Positions 45,656 to 55,901 of a stretch of DNA of 64,000 bases are shown here, piece after piece (the first letter of the stretch is position 1; each line of letters opens with the position of its first letter). The notes beneath the pieces are model-generated. The model did no database searches. It was given only the letters and a program-made list of their open reading frames with translations, and had not been told where the DNA came from. The position numbers and the translations under genes were made by a program. The stretch comes from Tridacna crocea (lineage: Eukaryota > Mollusca > Bivalvia > Cardiida > Cardiidae), in NCBI GenBank assembly GCA_943736015.1, contig OX031061.1, forward strand, positions 18,857,290 through 18,921,289. The letters run 5' to 3'.

Positions 45656-46004
45656 GTTAAGATAAGGAAATGGAATCAGAATATGAAGAATGTGTTCTAT
45701 CAGATTCATATAAGTGTGTAAAGGTTGATGGAGACTTTGTTGATAACATGAGCCCTAACATTAAACTTTGTCGTGATAAAAATACAAACGACGTCATGAT
45801 GTCGCCATAAACTGCCCCGCTTCCGACACCCCTATATATCTCCAGAGCTTGTAGAATCAGACAAGATACCGCGCTGAAATTTTGTAAACTTGTGCAAAAG
45901 ATATAATGTTCACAGCTCACGAAATTGTTTATTTCTGCCTTAACTACTATGAAAGTTATAACAAAAGTTTACGTAATTCTGGGACAACCCTCATACCTCT
46001 TCTG
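45656..46004. other. Unassigned
   Basis: No gene or repeat recognised. Confidence 0.5.
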
Positions 46005-46070
46005 TATGTACTATTGCTACTACTGCCACCACTTTTATTTCTACTACTACCACCACTACTACTACCTGCC
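46005..46070 (+). repeat. Short (CTA)n/(CCA)n triplet tract
   Basis: CTATTGCTACTACTGCCACC then ACTACTACCACC-type sequence, abutting the foldback element that follows. Confidence 0.8.
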
Positions 46071-46072
46071 AG

Positions 46073-46425
46073 TGTCACTGATTTTTTCTCGATATTTCAA
46101 GTATATTTCGACTGATCATAATGAAACATATCTTTAAATGTGTAAACTTTTTAGACAAACTCTGTGACGAAATTTCGTCAAAATCGGTTGATAGACAAAA
46201 ATTTCTCCATTCACCCCCACTGTAAGAAATACGCAGAATTTGCCCATATACCCCATTGTAACAATCTTTGAAATGGGGTGGGGGTGTTATGGGTTAATTC
46301 TGTACCCGATGTCAGATCCTAATAAAATTTCGTCATAGAGTTTTTCTAAACGCTGATATATCTGAGGTAAGTTTGAATTTGATCGGAATGAAAATAAATA
46401 AAATATCGGCAAAAAATCAGTGACA
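46073..46425. mobile_element. 353-bp foldback element, ~105-bp TIRs
   Basis: Starts TGTCACTGATTTTTTCTCGA and ends in the reverse complement type, ATCGGCAAAAAATCAGTGACA. The inverted arms also share GATATTT, GATCA-, AACTCT(G/A)TGACGAAAT and TTTTTAGACAAA/TTTAGAAAAA positions over ~105 bp, leaving a ~140-bp loop with TACCCCATTGTAACAATC. No coding capacity. The flanks (GCCAG / AATGC) do not show an obvious target duplication. Confidence 0.85.
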
Positions 46426-46734
46426 AATGCATGTGAAACGGACGGTTTATATCCAAAACATAATATATATTAATTATTTTATTTGAACAAGGTTAAGCTT
46501 GTTAAACTCAGTGTGAGAAATAGAGGCGGAAAAGTCGCAACACGTCCAATCGTGTGTTTATTTCACCTGCAACGCGGAAAAGATTTGAAATTGCACACTA
46601 TGACCATGGACCATTTATGTGAGTTTTCAAATATTGATAAGTGCGTAATAATTATTGATATAAGATTAAATCTGTAGGGATATCTTCATCCATCAGCCTT
46701 TTGTCTGAACGATGAGAGTCCAGAATGTAAGAGC
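46426..46734. other. Unassigned
   Basis: No repeat recognised; the 64-codon frame at 46483 is unremarkable. Confidence 0.5.
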
Positions 46735-48792
46735 TTTTTTTCTATTGCTATAATACATGTAAAACACATGGTCCCTTTAAGGTCGATACTAATAATGATA
46801 CTGTAGTTGTTGATGAAATTGAAAGCAAATTTGTTAAATTCATTCTTTGTTTCGCAATCGCAACTAGATGATACTGCTCATTTGTTACCGAATGAATGTA
46901 TGAGAATTGTTGAACATTCTTTAAGTTCAATCAGAATCTACCCGTCCGAGGTCAAGGACATTCTAAAAACTCTTAAAGTTGGGAAAGCTTCTGGTGCAGA
47001 TGGTATTAACAACATTGTCTTGCGTCAGGCTGCAAATGAGTTAGCAACTCCCTTATGTCACTTTTTTAATTTTTCTTTGGAATCATGCAGTTTACCTTCT
47101 TCGTGAAAAACATCTAATGTTTGTCCAATTTTTAAGAGTGGCGATCCCTCGATACCATCCAACTACAGACCCGTGTCACTTCTTAACACTATGGAAAAGG
47201 TTTTTGAAAAATTAATCTATAAGCATGTCTTTAATCATTTAATAGAAACACGTTTCTTCACGCCGTGCTAGTCAGGCTTCTTACCAGGTGACTCTACTAT
47301 TAATCAGCTAATTTTTCTTTATAACAAAATATGTAAAGCTTTAGATGAAGGCTTCGAAATTAGATTTATATTTTTTGACATAAGTAAGGCCTTTGACAAG
47401 GTTTGGCATAAAGGCCTTATTTTTAAATTAAAACGGGCAGGAATAGAAGGAAAACTCTTGGCATGGTTCTCTGACTATCTTTCTATTAGATGCCAAAGAG
47501 TTGTATTGCCTGGCTGCCAGTCAAATACTAAGCATTTAAATGCCGGTGTCCCTCAGGGCTCTATTCTTGGTCCTCTTTTATTTCTTGTATACATTAATGA
47601 CATTGTCGAAAATATCGAATCCGGTATCAATCTTTTTGCGGACGACACTAGCTTGTCACTGGTTGTTAGAAATCCTGCGGAAGCGGGTAATACTCTTCAA
47701 AACGATGTCAATAAAATCAATTCTTGGGCGGAATCGTGGCTTGTTAAATTTAATCCAACAAAATCGGAATCTCTTGTCATCTCACGCAAAAGTTCGAAAG
47801 CTACTCACCCGGACCTAAACATGTCTAACATTCTTATTCCAAATGTACAAACACATAAACATTTAGGAATACACCTTTCCAGCGGTGGCTTATGGGATTA
47901 TCATATTAATAGTATAGCACAAAAGGCTTGGAAAAGAATAAATGTTATACGCAAATTAAAAAATCGTCTTGATAGAAAGTCTCTCCAAGTGATATACTTC
48001 TCATTTGTTCGACCAATTTTAGAATATGGTGATGTGGTTTGGAACAATATGCCTCAATATTTGAAAGATGATTTGGATAAAATTCAGAATGAAGCTGCCA
48101 GGATAGTTACAGGTTGTAGTAAACTAGTCTCTTTGTCTGATCTACGAAAGGAGTGCGGTTGGGAATCACTTAGTGAGCGTAGGCGTAAGCATAAACTTAT
48201 ACTTTTCTTTAAAATGATGAAAGGCTTTGCACCAACATATTTAAGTTCTCTTGTTCCTCAACTAAATAGTAGCATCAGTAACTATAATCTTCGGAATTCT
48301 AATAACCTTTACAGCATTGCATGCAGGACAAACTTGTATAAAAATTCATTTCTTCCATCTGTCGTTGATGAATGGAATTCAATTCCACAAGATATTAGAA
48401 ATTTAGCGTCTGTTTCGAGTTTTCAGAATTATTTGAATATTGATAGACCAATTCCAAATCAGTTATTCTTTGTCGGTAAAAGACGTTTCCAAATTATTCA
48501 TGCCAGATTAAGAAATGAATGTAGTTCTCTCAAGCACCATTTATTTATGCGAAATATAGTTGAGTCGCCTCTCTGCGTCTGTGGTGCAATAGAAACTAAT
48601 CAACATTATTTTTTTGAATGCCCAGTATATCGAAATGAAAGAAGCGTTTTACTTCGTTCTCTTTCACACCTTTCATGTGTGGTAGATCTAAATACACTCC
48701 TCTTTGGAAGTGATGCTTTAAGTTTTTGGGATAACAAAGAATTATTTCTTCAAATTCATTTATACATAAAAGAAAGTAAAAGATTTGACTAG
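46735..48792 (+). pseudogene. LINE reverse transcriptase, inactivated
   Basis: Reverse transcriptase that would copy element RNA by target-primed synthesis. One frame runs from ~46840 to the TAG at 48790. RT motifs in order: SGADGINNIVL (~46990), NYRPVSLLNTMEKVFEKL (~47160), FFDISKAFDKVWHKGL with the first catalytic Asp at 47377, GVPQGSILGPLLFLVYIND (~47545), FADD with the catalytic Asp pair at 47641-47646, and HKHLGIHLS (~47850). A C-terminal CVCGAIETNQHYFFEC from 48574 has a C-x-C-x7-H-x4-C pattern found in several LINE clades. Defects: TGA at 47104 and TAG at 47269, both explicable by single C>T or G>A transitions. A probable 1-base frameshift lies at ~46836-46845, because the preceding ~30 codons read on in another frame. 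The remaining 444 codons from 47458 are intact, so decay is recent. Confidence 0.93.
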
Positions 48793-48810
48793 TACTGCAT
48801 GAACCTCCAT

Positions 48811-48834
48811 TCTCTCTCTCTGTCTCTCTATCTC

Positions 48835-48873
<39 letters not shown>
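48811..48873. repeat. (CT)n microsatellite in LINE 3' UTR
   Basis: Interrupted CT repeat followed by a GTGTGTG-GCGCGCG-TGTGTG stretch at 48884-48918. Confidence 0.95.
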
Positions 48874-49048
48874 ATTAAGGTATGTGTGTGGGTGTGGGAG
48901 CGCGCGCGTGTGTGTGTATGCTTTTTGTTGTAAATATGGATTTATTGTATGAACCATTTGTATTTCGGAGAGGGACTTTATAAGCTTTCGTTAGCTTTCG
49001 TCCCAATCCTTTTGTAATTCATTATTACAATTAAATATGTTTAAACTA

Positions 49049-49184
49049 AGGTCTTTTGCACCAAATTAATTGACATCTAGCTGCCAAATCATTGTCTGTG
49101 TAAACTGCTAAATAGTCGGGTCCGGTCTGTGTTTATGTTGCGTCTATAATATTATGGAACAATATTCGTAAATGTCAGCTTAGA
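49049..49184. other. Unassigned spacer
   Basis: Nothing recognised. Confidence 0.5.
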
Positions 49185-49522
49185 GGTAAAGACCTGGGTC
49201 ATTAGTTTTCGTCAAATATTGATCTAGGGTCATTTTTCTACGTAGAATATTGTCCCGGGTCATTTTTCCACGTAGAATATTGACCCCGGGTCATTTCTGT
49301 ACGTAGAATATTGACCCCGGGTCATTTTTTCTACATAGAGTATTGACCCTGGGTCATTTTTCTAGGTAGAGTATTGACCCTGGGTTATTTTTTATACATA
49401 GAACATTAACCCTGGCTCATTTTTACTACATAGAACATTTAACCGGGGTCATGTTTCTTCGTAGAATGATAACCAAGGGTCATATTTCTTCGTAGAATGA
49501 TGACCCTGTGCAATTTTACTAC
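49185..49522. repeat. Self-complementary GACCC minisatellite, right array
   Basis: About ten units of ~32 bp: TACGTAGAATATTGACCCCG then GGTCATTTTTC. The best units (49235-49335) retain both palindromes, TACGTA and GACCCCGGGTC; later units decay (CTACATAG, GACCCTGGGTT, CTTCGTAGAATGATAACC). Same unit as 45236-45412 but regular in spacing. Confidence 0.9.
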
Positions 49523-50024
49523 AAAGAATTAGGACTCTTAGGTACGATTCTGTGTTTAAGGGCTCTAGGTTCTGTCTGCTTTTATAAATGGAAATTTGAC
49601 CCAAACATAAGTAAATTGACAACCGTACAGCCACCGTGCCGAAACTGCACCGCAAGCCATGCGATTCGAACTTTCTATAACCGTTGGTAAGATAACAAAA
49701 ATAAGTCTGAAACCTTGTGAGACATGACGTCTTACCAGGATTTAAGTTTTTCACAACATACGTTGTTTGAATAACAGAGGATCTATGTAACATCATATTA
49801 CATATCACGGCATCGCCACCGCAAATTTTGCTAATTTGATTATGTTCACACAGTCGCACATGCAAATATACTCTCTGCTTGTTAACATATCTGTACAGCA
49901 TTCGCTCTTTACTCTTTCAACAGTTCAGACCTGTTTAAAGGGCGCTTGTGATAACTGAAAACAGTGTAGACAAAAATCAGAGGGTTCCTAAATGTATATG
50001 AGCCCTCTCCTCTGATCTGTTTTC
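49523..50024. other. Unassigned
   Basis: A 150-codon minus-strand frame (49449-49901) overlaps the minisatellite and lacks recognisable features; not called. Confidence 0.45.
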
Positions 50025-50131
50025 AATGCTTTTAAAATGAATTTTGTTAGACTGGTCCAAAAGTTTGAAACAGAAGTACCAAGAGGGACCATTTACCCGC
50101 TAGACTTAGTTACTTAGTGTGGAAAGAGTTA
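50025..50131 (+). mobile_element. MITE-A remnant (uncertain)
   Basis: ATTTTGTTAGACTGGTCCAA near the left and GTGTGGAAAGAGTTAAG at the right fit MITE-A termini with most of the interior deleted. Confidence 0.4.
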
Positions 50132-50744
50132 AGTAACTACTCGGCTGGTACTAGCATATGCCTCCTCCTGCAAGGGATCGAATCTCAACGGCAACAAGTG
50201 GTTTTTTAGGCCAGGGAATCCCTCTAAAGGGATTCCCTTGCCTATAGGGATCGTAAGCTGCCTATTCAGACAAAAATGTTGGACGGTGTGTCCACTCTAT
50301 ATCGCTAACTCCGCCAAAACAACTAGTTTCCCAAGTATATACAGAGATTGCTTATCACACGTTGTGAATGCTTTCCTTTCCTCAAAGCTTTCATCTGCAA
50401 AATGCCATGGAATTGCAAGGGTATTACAATCCTTTTAATAACTGACGAGTGTGTGTTTTTTATCCCGTTTTTGTCATTAACACTGACCTAATAAAGGCGT
50501 AACCTAATGAACTTAGCTTTATCCGGCAGTTGTGTATTCTTACGCGTTATATACAGTTAATATCTATAACGCTCTCTCTTGCACTCCGGATCATTCACAT
50601 TCAGGTATGGTACTTAAGGTTAACGAACGACGACTCTGCTCGGAGTTTGTCTATAACGTTGTGTTGACATTTGAATATGTGTGTCACAAAACACGTCTCC
50701 GCTAAAATGCAATTGTAAATAAAGCAAACTACATATAGAATATT
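50132..50744. other. Unassigned, one tRNA-like box
   Basis: GGGATCGAATCTC at ~50173 resembles a Pol III B box, 40 bp after TGGTACTAGCATATG; it may be a SINE scrap. Otherwise nothing recognised. Confidence 0.35.
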
Positions 50745-50960
50745 GGCCCGTGTTATGTTTATCACTTTTTCTTATGTATATCGACCAAATCTAGGGTACT
50801 TCAGCGGAATGCTTGAGAAATCGGCCCCTGGAGAAATCGTCCCCAAACTGCTTGGTCCGTGTTATGTTTATCACTTCGGAGAAATCGTCCCCTGGAGACG
50901 ATTTCTTTGGTGAAATCGTCCCCAAATAAAATTTTAGAAAAATCGACCCCAACATCAAAT
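50745..50960. repeat. Degenerate GGAGAAATCGTCCCC minisatellite
   Basis: GAGAAATCGGCCCCTGG, GAGAAATCGTCCCCAAA, GAGAAATCGTCCCCTGG, GTGAAATCGTCCCCAAA and AGAAAAATCGACCCCAA lie in 50815-50955, with GTGTTATGTTTATCACTT twice. CGTCCCCTGGAGACGATTTC contains a hairpin. It is related in style (GAAAT-GACCCC) to the 45.2 and 49.2 kb arrays. Confidence 0.7.
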
Positions 50961-51340
50961 TATCGTTAATCAAGTTGTCTATAAAAATATTTTTGAAATT
51001 TTGTTGTCTTTAGTATGTACATTATGTGTATTAGTTACCTTTATCCAAGAGTTATTTGGTAGTTTTGTCATTGTTTACACTGCCTATTTCACACTGATAG
51101 GATGTACTTCACACCTATTATACCTGTCACACATAGATTACACCTGTGTGATTCTTAAAAATGTCTTTGATTGACTTTGATTTGAAACCAAATAAATGCT
51201 TATAATTTTTTTCTTAGTCGTTCGCTTGTCATTTAATGTATTTTTTTTTTCTCTCTCTCTCTACTAGTGTCATATGACATACCTGTGACCAATACCATTT
51301 AGCAGGGGCATAAGTGTCTCTGACACACATATTTCTAGTG
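50961..51340. other. Unassigned
   Basis: A (CT)n tract at 51250-51262; otherwise nothing recognised. Confidence 0.5.
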
Positions 51341-51680
51341 TTCACTAAGGCTTGTGAATATTTCCGGTCCATAACTTCTACAATTGTGGATGGATTTCAA
51401 AATAATTTGGCACAAGTGACCTCCATCACGGTTAGATGTGCCATTTGAATGATCTGTTCAAGTAGGTTCAAGATTAAGGCCACATTGAAGGCCGATTTTT
51501 CGTCCGAACCATAACTCCTACATTTTTGGATAGATTCCGATATAAATTAGCATAATGCATTGTTCTCCATCATGAGCAGAAGTTCCCTTTGAAACATTTA
51601 TTCAGGTCCAGGTTCTAGGTCAAGCTTGAGAGTCAAGTGTTCGCGGGCTTGACACAAGTTGTCCTTGGACAACGATTATG
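51341..51680 (+). repeat. Two-unit array with hairpin tail
   Basis: TTCCGGTCCATAACTTCTAC and TTCGTCCGAACCATAACTCC open two related ~150-bp units (TTTTGGATGGATTTCAAAAT / TTTTGGATAGATTCCGATAT type). The tail CGGGCTTGACACAAG ends in the hairpin GTTGTCCTTGGACAAC. This layout is that of a truncated array element of yet another family, directly upstream of the family 1 element. Confidence 0.65.
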
Positions 51681-51700
51681 AATTAGGATTAACGTCTTTT

Positions 51701-53290
51701 TTAGCTCACCTGAGCACAACGTGCTCAAGGGGAGCTTTTAGGATCACCCGGTGTCCGTCGTCCGTCGTGCGTCGTGCGTCGTCAACAATTCTTTAAACAT
51801 CAACTCCTCCTAAACCGCTGAGCGGATTTGGACCAAACTTGGCTGGAATGTTCCTTGGGAGGTCCTTTTTAAAAATTGTTCACAGAATTTGATTCCGTCA
51901 AAAACTCTGGTTGCCTTGGAAACGAAATGGAATTTTTTAGCAAATTCTTTAAAAATCTTCTTCTCTGAAACCGCTGGCCAGATTTTAAAATAATTTCACA
52001 CAGATGTTCTTTAGGTGACCCTTTTCAAAAATTGTTCGTGAAATTTTGATCCGTCAAGAAACATGGCTCTGGTGAATGGGGGCTTCTTGCACTATACAGA
52101 AATGATGAAATTCTTAAAAATTCTTCTTCACTGAAACCACTGGCCAGATTTTAAAATAATTTCACACAGATGTTCCTTGGATGACCCTTTTCAGAATTTG
52201 TTCGCGAAATTTTGATCCGTCAAGAAACAAGGCTCTGGTGAATGGGGGCTTCTTGCACTGTACAGAAATGAAGAAATTCATAAAAATTCTTCTTCTCTGT
52301 AACCGCTGGTCAGATTTTAAAATAATTTCACAGAGATGTTCCTTGGATGACCCTTTTCAAAAATTGTTTGTGAAATTTTGATCTGTCGAGAAACATGGCT
52401 CTGGTGAATGGGGGCCTCTTGCACTATACAGAAATGAAGAAATTCTTAAAAATTCTTCTTCTCAGAAACCGCTGGCCAGATTTTAAAATAATTTCACAGG
52501 AATGTTCCTTGGATGACCCATTTCAAAAAGTGTTCGTGAAATTTTGATTTGTCAAGAAACATGGCTCTGGTGAATGGGGGCTACTTGGCTATAGGGAAAT
52601 GAAGAAATTCTTAAAAATTCTTCTTCTCATGAACGGCTGGTCAGATTTTAAAATAATTTCACAGAGATGTTCCTTGGGTGACCCTTTTCAAAAATTGTTC
52701 GCGAAATTTTGATTCATCAAGAAACATGGCTCTGGTGAATGGGGGCTACTTGCACTATAGGGCAATGAAGAAATTCTTTAAAATTCTTCTTCTCTGAAAT
52801 GGCTGGTCAGATTTTGGAAAATTTTCACAGAGATATTCCTTGGGTGACCCTTTTCGAAAATTGTTCATGAAAGTTTGATTTGTCAAGAAACATTGCTCTG
52901 GTGAATGGGGGCTACTTGCACTATATGGAAATGAAGAAATTCTTGAAAATTCTTCTTCTCTGAAACGGCTGGTCAGATTTGAAAATTGTTTCACGGAAAT
53001 ATTCCTTGAATGGCCTTTTTCAAAATGTGTTCGCGAAATTTTGATAGGTCAAGAAACATGGCTCTAGTGAATGGGGGCTACTTGCACTGTACGGAAATTA
53101 AGAAACTCCTAAAAATTCTTCTTTTTTGAAATTGCTGGTCAGATTTTGAGAGGACTTTTACAGGTGACCTTTTGAAAATTGCTTGGCAAAATAATGATTT
53201 TGTTTCCAGTGTTTCAATACCTTCAAAAAAAAAGGCTATGGTCCTCTCAAAAATTCAGGTGAGCGATCCAGGGCCATCTTGGCCCTCGTG
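51701..53290 (+). mobile_element. Array family 1 element, most regular copy
   Basis: Head TTAGCTCACCTGAGCACAAC, GTGCTCAAGGGGAGC, TTTTAGGATCACCCGGTGTC and CGTCGTGCGTCGTGCGTCGT. Tail TTCAGGTGAGCGATCCAGGG and CCATCTTGGCCCTCGTG. Seven core units are marked by ACATGGCTCTGGTGAATGGG or a variant at 52061, 52227, 52393, 52559, 52724, 52890 and 53056: spacing 166, 166, 166, 165, 166, 166. Each unit has CTGGTCAGATTTTAAAATAA, TTTCACAGAGATGTTCCTTG and GTTCGCGAAATTTTGAT. No coding frame of significance. Confidence 0.92.
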
Positions 53291-54624
53291 TATATTATGT
53301 AGATATAAGTATCGAAGCTCAAGTCACTGTGACTTGTCCGTAAAATAGGCAAGTAAAATAGGAAAACCGAGCCTAATCGTTTTCACAAAACAATCCAACC
53401 TTTTCACAGTATTTTATTGAGAAAATATTTTGTAACAAGCAATTCCTCCCAATTTCCCCAAAATCTTACTTTTCAATATACACGAAGAACTACTTTGGAT
53501 TTTCATCTACAACTTCCTTCAAATATGACCAGTTCAAAATTTCGTCGACATGTGGAAGGTAGAGACAACATGACCAACAGTACTGTCATATCACTCCAAT
53601 CTTTATTATTCATTACATTTTACCTTGATATCTATCTTACATGTATTTTCATTGAAATCAATAAAAATAAATATGTTCTTGCGTCATGAATGTAAAAAAT
53701 AACGTCATTCAGGACTACAAGACATCACATGTCTCAGAAAATTTAGATAACCAAAAGTTGGTATTGCGCCGATTGAATACGGTTCAATTTTGACAAGGGA
53801 TTGTTTACAAGCACGACAAATTACTAAGTATTCTAAGACATTATCAAGCACCCCATAACTGTGAGCACATGCCTAGCTCTGGCTTAATTAGTTTCTGGCT
53901 TTCTAGTATCAGTTCAAAATTTCCTTATAAAACCAAGAATTCCAGGGGCTTAGTGGAATCCGCTTGTATCCCTGTCCGTCTACCTGTTTGTATTAATTAA
54001 AATTGACCGCTTGTGTTGTTTCGTATCCTCAATTTTCTGGCCTTCAGTACTGTCAGTACTTTGATTTTTTTCGCCAGCGAGCGTTTCTCGGTAACTGTTC
54101 CTTCAACCCAGGTTGACGGAAAAATGCAGGATTAGTTTTTGGGATTTTCCCATCACCATGGTAACCGGATGTAATGTATTTTCAAATTATTGAGTATCTT
54201 AATAAAAGATATGTATATACACTTGATTTTACTTTGATTTAGTAAATAAGAGATAATTAACAAAATTCTAACACAAACTCCGCGTTGACCCCAAAAGGTT
54301 TTTAAAAGTCCGGATGAGGGTTATCGTTAAGATTGCTCTAAATGATGCGAATTCCCTAGGGTGCAAGCAATTAGCCTTGAAAAAAAAAAAAGAAACAACA
54401 CACACAAAAAAAAAAAAACAGCAAAAGCAACATCTAGAAGCTTTGCGGTATCACTTAAAACAACCAAGATCCCACCGATACCGCACCGTAGAATGATGTT
54501 CCTGTCAATAATTATAATGATGTTCAATGCTGTATAACCAGCATTTGTAAATACACAACATTATAATAATCAGTTTTCAATACAAAAATAGTAATTATCG
54601 TTGTAGAACACTTCGTAAAATATA
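53291..54624. other. Unassigned
   Basis: No gene recognised. ATTTTCATCTACAACTTCCT and GACCAGTTCAAAATTTCGTC at 53500-53545 may be a far-diverged MITE-A end. Poly-A with (CACA) near 54390-54420. Confidence 0.45.
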
Positions 54625-54842
54625 GACTAAGAAATGAGAAAAAGGAGAAGAAAAAGAAAAAGAAGAAGTAGATGCAGTAGTAGTAGCAGCAGAAGTAGCA
54701 GTACTTGAAGTTTTAGTGGTAGTAGTGGTACTAGAAGTAGTTACAGTAGCAGCAGCTGTAGTAGTAGTAGTGGTATTTGTAGTAGAAATAGTAGTAGAAA
54801 CATCAGCAGCAACAACAATGTTAAGGCAAAAATGGTAAAAGA
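54625..54842 (-). repeat. Triplet repeat, inverted copy of 45.5 kb
   Basis: On the minus strand it begins CATTTTTGCCTTAACATTGT and TGTTGCTGCTGATGTTTCTA, matching 45527-45570, then diverges into (CTA/CTG)n. GA-rich AGAAAAAGAAAAAG at the other end. Confidence 0.8.
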
Positions 54843-54844
54843 GT

Positions 54845-55125
54845 TTAACTATTTACCAAACAAGAAAACTTTAGACTGGTCCAAACTGAAAGCACTTGCA
54901 GACAAGAAATTAAATGTGACTCAAAAATTGAAATTTGTTTCCATCAAGGTAGAAAACATTGTAGAACAAGGAGAAGCACTTGCAGACAACAAACGTAACT
55001 CAAAGATTTAGATTTGTTTCCATCTTGGTAGAAAACATTGTGAGAAAAGGAGAAAATGCTGGTTACCGGCTTTTGTTTTCAAAAGGCTTCTATTTCGGGG
55101 TCGTAAAAGCCAGGATAAAAGGTTG
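54845..55125 (+). mobile_element. MITE-A with internal duplication
   Basis: TTAACTATTTACCAAACAAG, TTTAGACTGGTCCAAACTGA, then GCACTTGCAGACAA...GTAGAAAACATTGT occurs twice (54893-54965 and 54988-55040), lengthening the element to ~280 bp. The right half of the palindrome is partly deleted (GGTTACCGGCTTTTG). Confidence 0.85.
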
Positions 55126-55239
55126 AGAACTAGACTGTGAAAAGGAAATGAGCATAATTATCCTCAACTAACATTTTTTGAAGAAGGTGAAAGTCTCAAA
55201 ATTGTAAAATGCACTTCAAAAAAATAGCTGATCATTAGA

Positions 55240-55270
55240 TTAACTCTTTACCAAATGACAATTTTTTATA
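55240..55270 (+). mobile_element. MITE-A left end, cut by the mariner foldback
   Basis: TTAACTCTTTACCAAATGAC and AATTTTTTATA; continues after the insertion at 55902. Confidence 0.85.
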
Positions 55271-55396
55271 CACAGGGTGGTCCAATAAAATGTAAACAGT
55301 TTTGTACTCGCTTGTCATTTCCAAGAAAATTCACATTCCTTTCTGAATTTTAGTTGAATTTTAGCTGAGACATTAGATTTTTGTTTCCAAGCAACA

Positions 55397-55545
55397 ATGG
55401 ATCCAGCGACTCGATGTTCGGTACAGGAGAGGATCAAGATCATGGAGGCCTATTTTGCGACTAAGTCACTCATCCAAACACAGAGACAATTTCGTAGAGA
55501 TTTCCCTGGCAGAAATGCTCCAACCAGAGCAACTATTGTCGATGT
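55397..55545 (+). pseudogene. Transposase HTH segment, plus-strand arm
   Basis: From ATG the frame reads MDPATRCSVQERIKIMEAYF, then IQTQRQFRRDFPGRNAPTRA. This is the helix-turn-helix N-terminal part typical of mariner-like transposases (the region often classed as DUF4817), which binds the element's ends. After ~50 codons the arm ends and the frame runs into the palindrome loop, so the catalytic DDE/D part is absent. Confidence 0.75.
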
Positions 55546-55795
55546 TGGGGTCAGTCCTAGCAGACCTCGGTCGTCCACTGTGACTTTTATTCTTATCTTG
55601 AACACTTCCAGTTTCCCTAGATTTATTCAAGAGGTGCAGAATAGTGGCTCTGGTTGGAGCATTTCTGCCAGGGAAATCTCTACGAAATTGTCTCGGTGTT
55701 TGAATGAGTAACTGAGTCGCAAAATAGGTCTCCATGATCTTGATCCTCTCCTGCACTGAATATCGAGTTCCTGGATCCATGTTGCTTGGAAACAA
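55470..55795 (-). pseudogene. Transposase HTH segment, minus-strand arm
   Basis: Minus-strand frame of 109 codons starting MFPSNMDPGTRYSVQERIKI, with PRQFRRDFPGRNAPTRATIL and further ILHLLNKSRETGSVQ and GRPRSART, which the plus arm lacks. It reaches the second half of the paired DNA-binding region, then crosses into the opposite arm read backwards (SGWSISAREISTKLS). No catalytic domain. It is still open, so a short DNA-binding polypeptide is conceivable but not shown. Confidence 0.7.
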
Positions 55796-55901
55796 AAATC
55801 TAAAGTCTCAGCTACAATTTACCTGAAATTCAGACAGGAATGCGGATTTTCTTGGAAATGACAAGCCTACAAAACTGTTTACATTTTATTGGACCATCCT
55901 G

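Larger units (their letters stand above)
46735..49048 (+). mobile_element. 5'-truncated LINE (non-LTR retrotransposon)
   Basis: The element starts within the reverse-transcriptase ORF (no endonuclease domain or 5' UTR), carries the RT and a C-terminal cysteine/histidine motif, then a 3' UTR with a (CT)n/(TG)n stretch. It ends TTTTGTAATTCATTATTACA, ATTAAATATGTTTAAACT. The terminal self-complementary TTGTAATTCATTATTACAA can form a small hairpin as in other LINE tails. 5' truncation is typical of LINE insertion. The flanks belong to the same minisatellite type on both sides, several hundred bp away. Clade not decided: Jockey/CR1-group RT is likely from motif style. Confidence 0.9.
55271..55901. 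mobile_element. Mariner-like foldback element
   Basis: 631 bp, inserted at TA within MITE-A. Ends ACAGGGTGGTCCAATAAAAT and its complement ATTTTATTGGACCATCCTGT, both followed inward by GTAAACAGTTTTGTA. The arms continue as inverted repeats of ~270 bp, so nearly the whole element folds on itself around a loop at ~55545-55640. Both arms encode the same N-terminal transposase segment in opposite directions. The Tc1/mariner assignment rests on the TA target, the terminal sequence style and the encoded segment. Confidence 0.87.

Noticed and set aside
45372-45721. Leucine- and valine-rich frames on both strands
   Set aside because: They are trinucleotide repeats read in frame.
49449-49901. 150-codon minus-strand frame
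   Set aside because: Overlaps the GACCC minisatellite and has no protein-family features.
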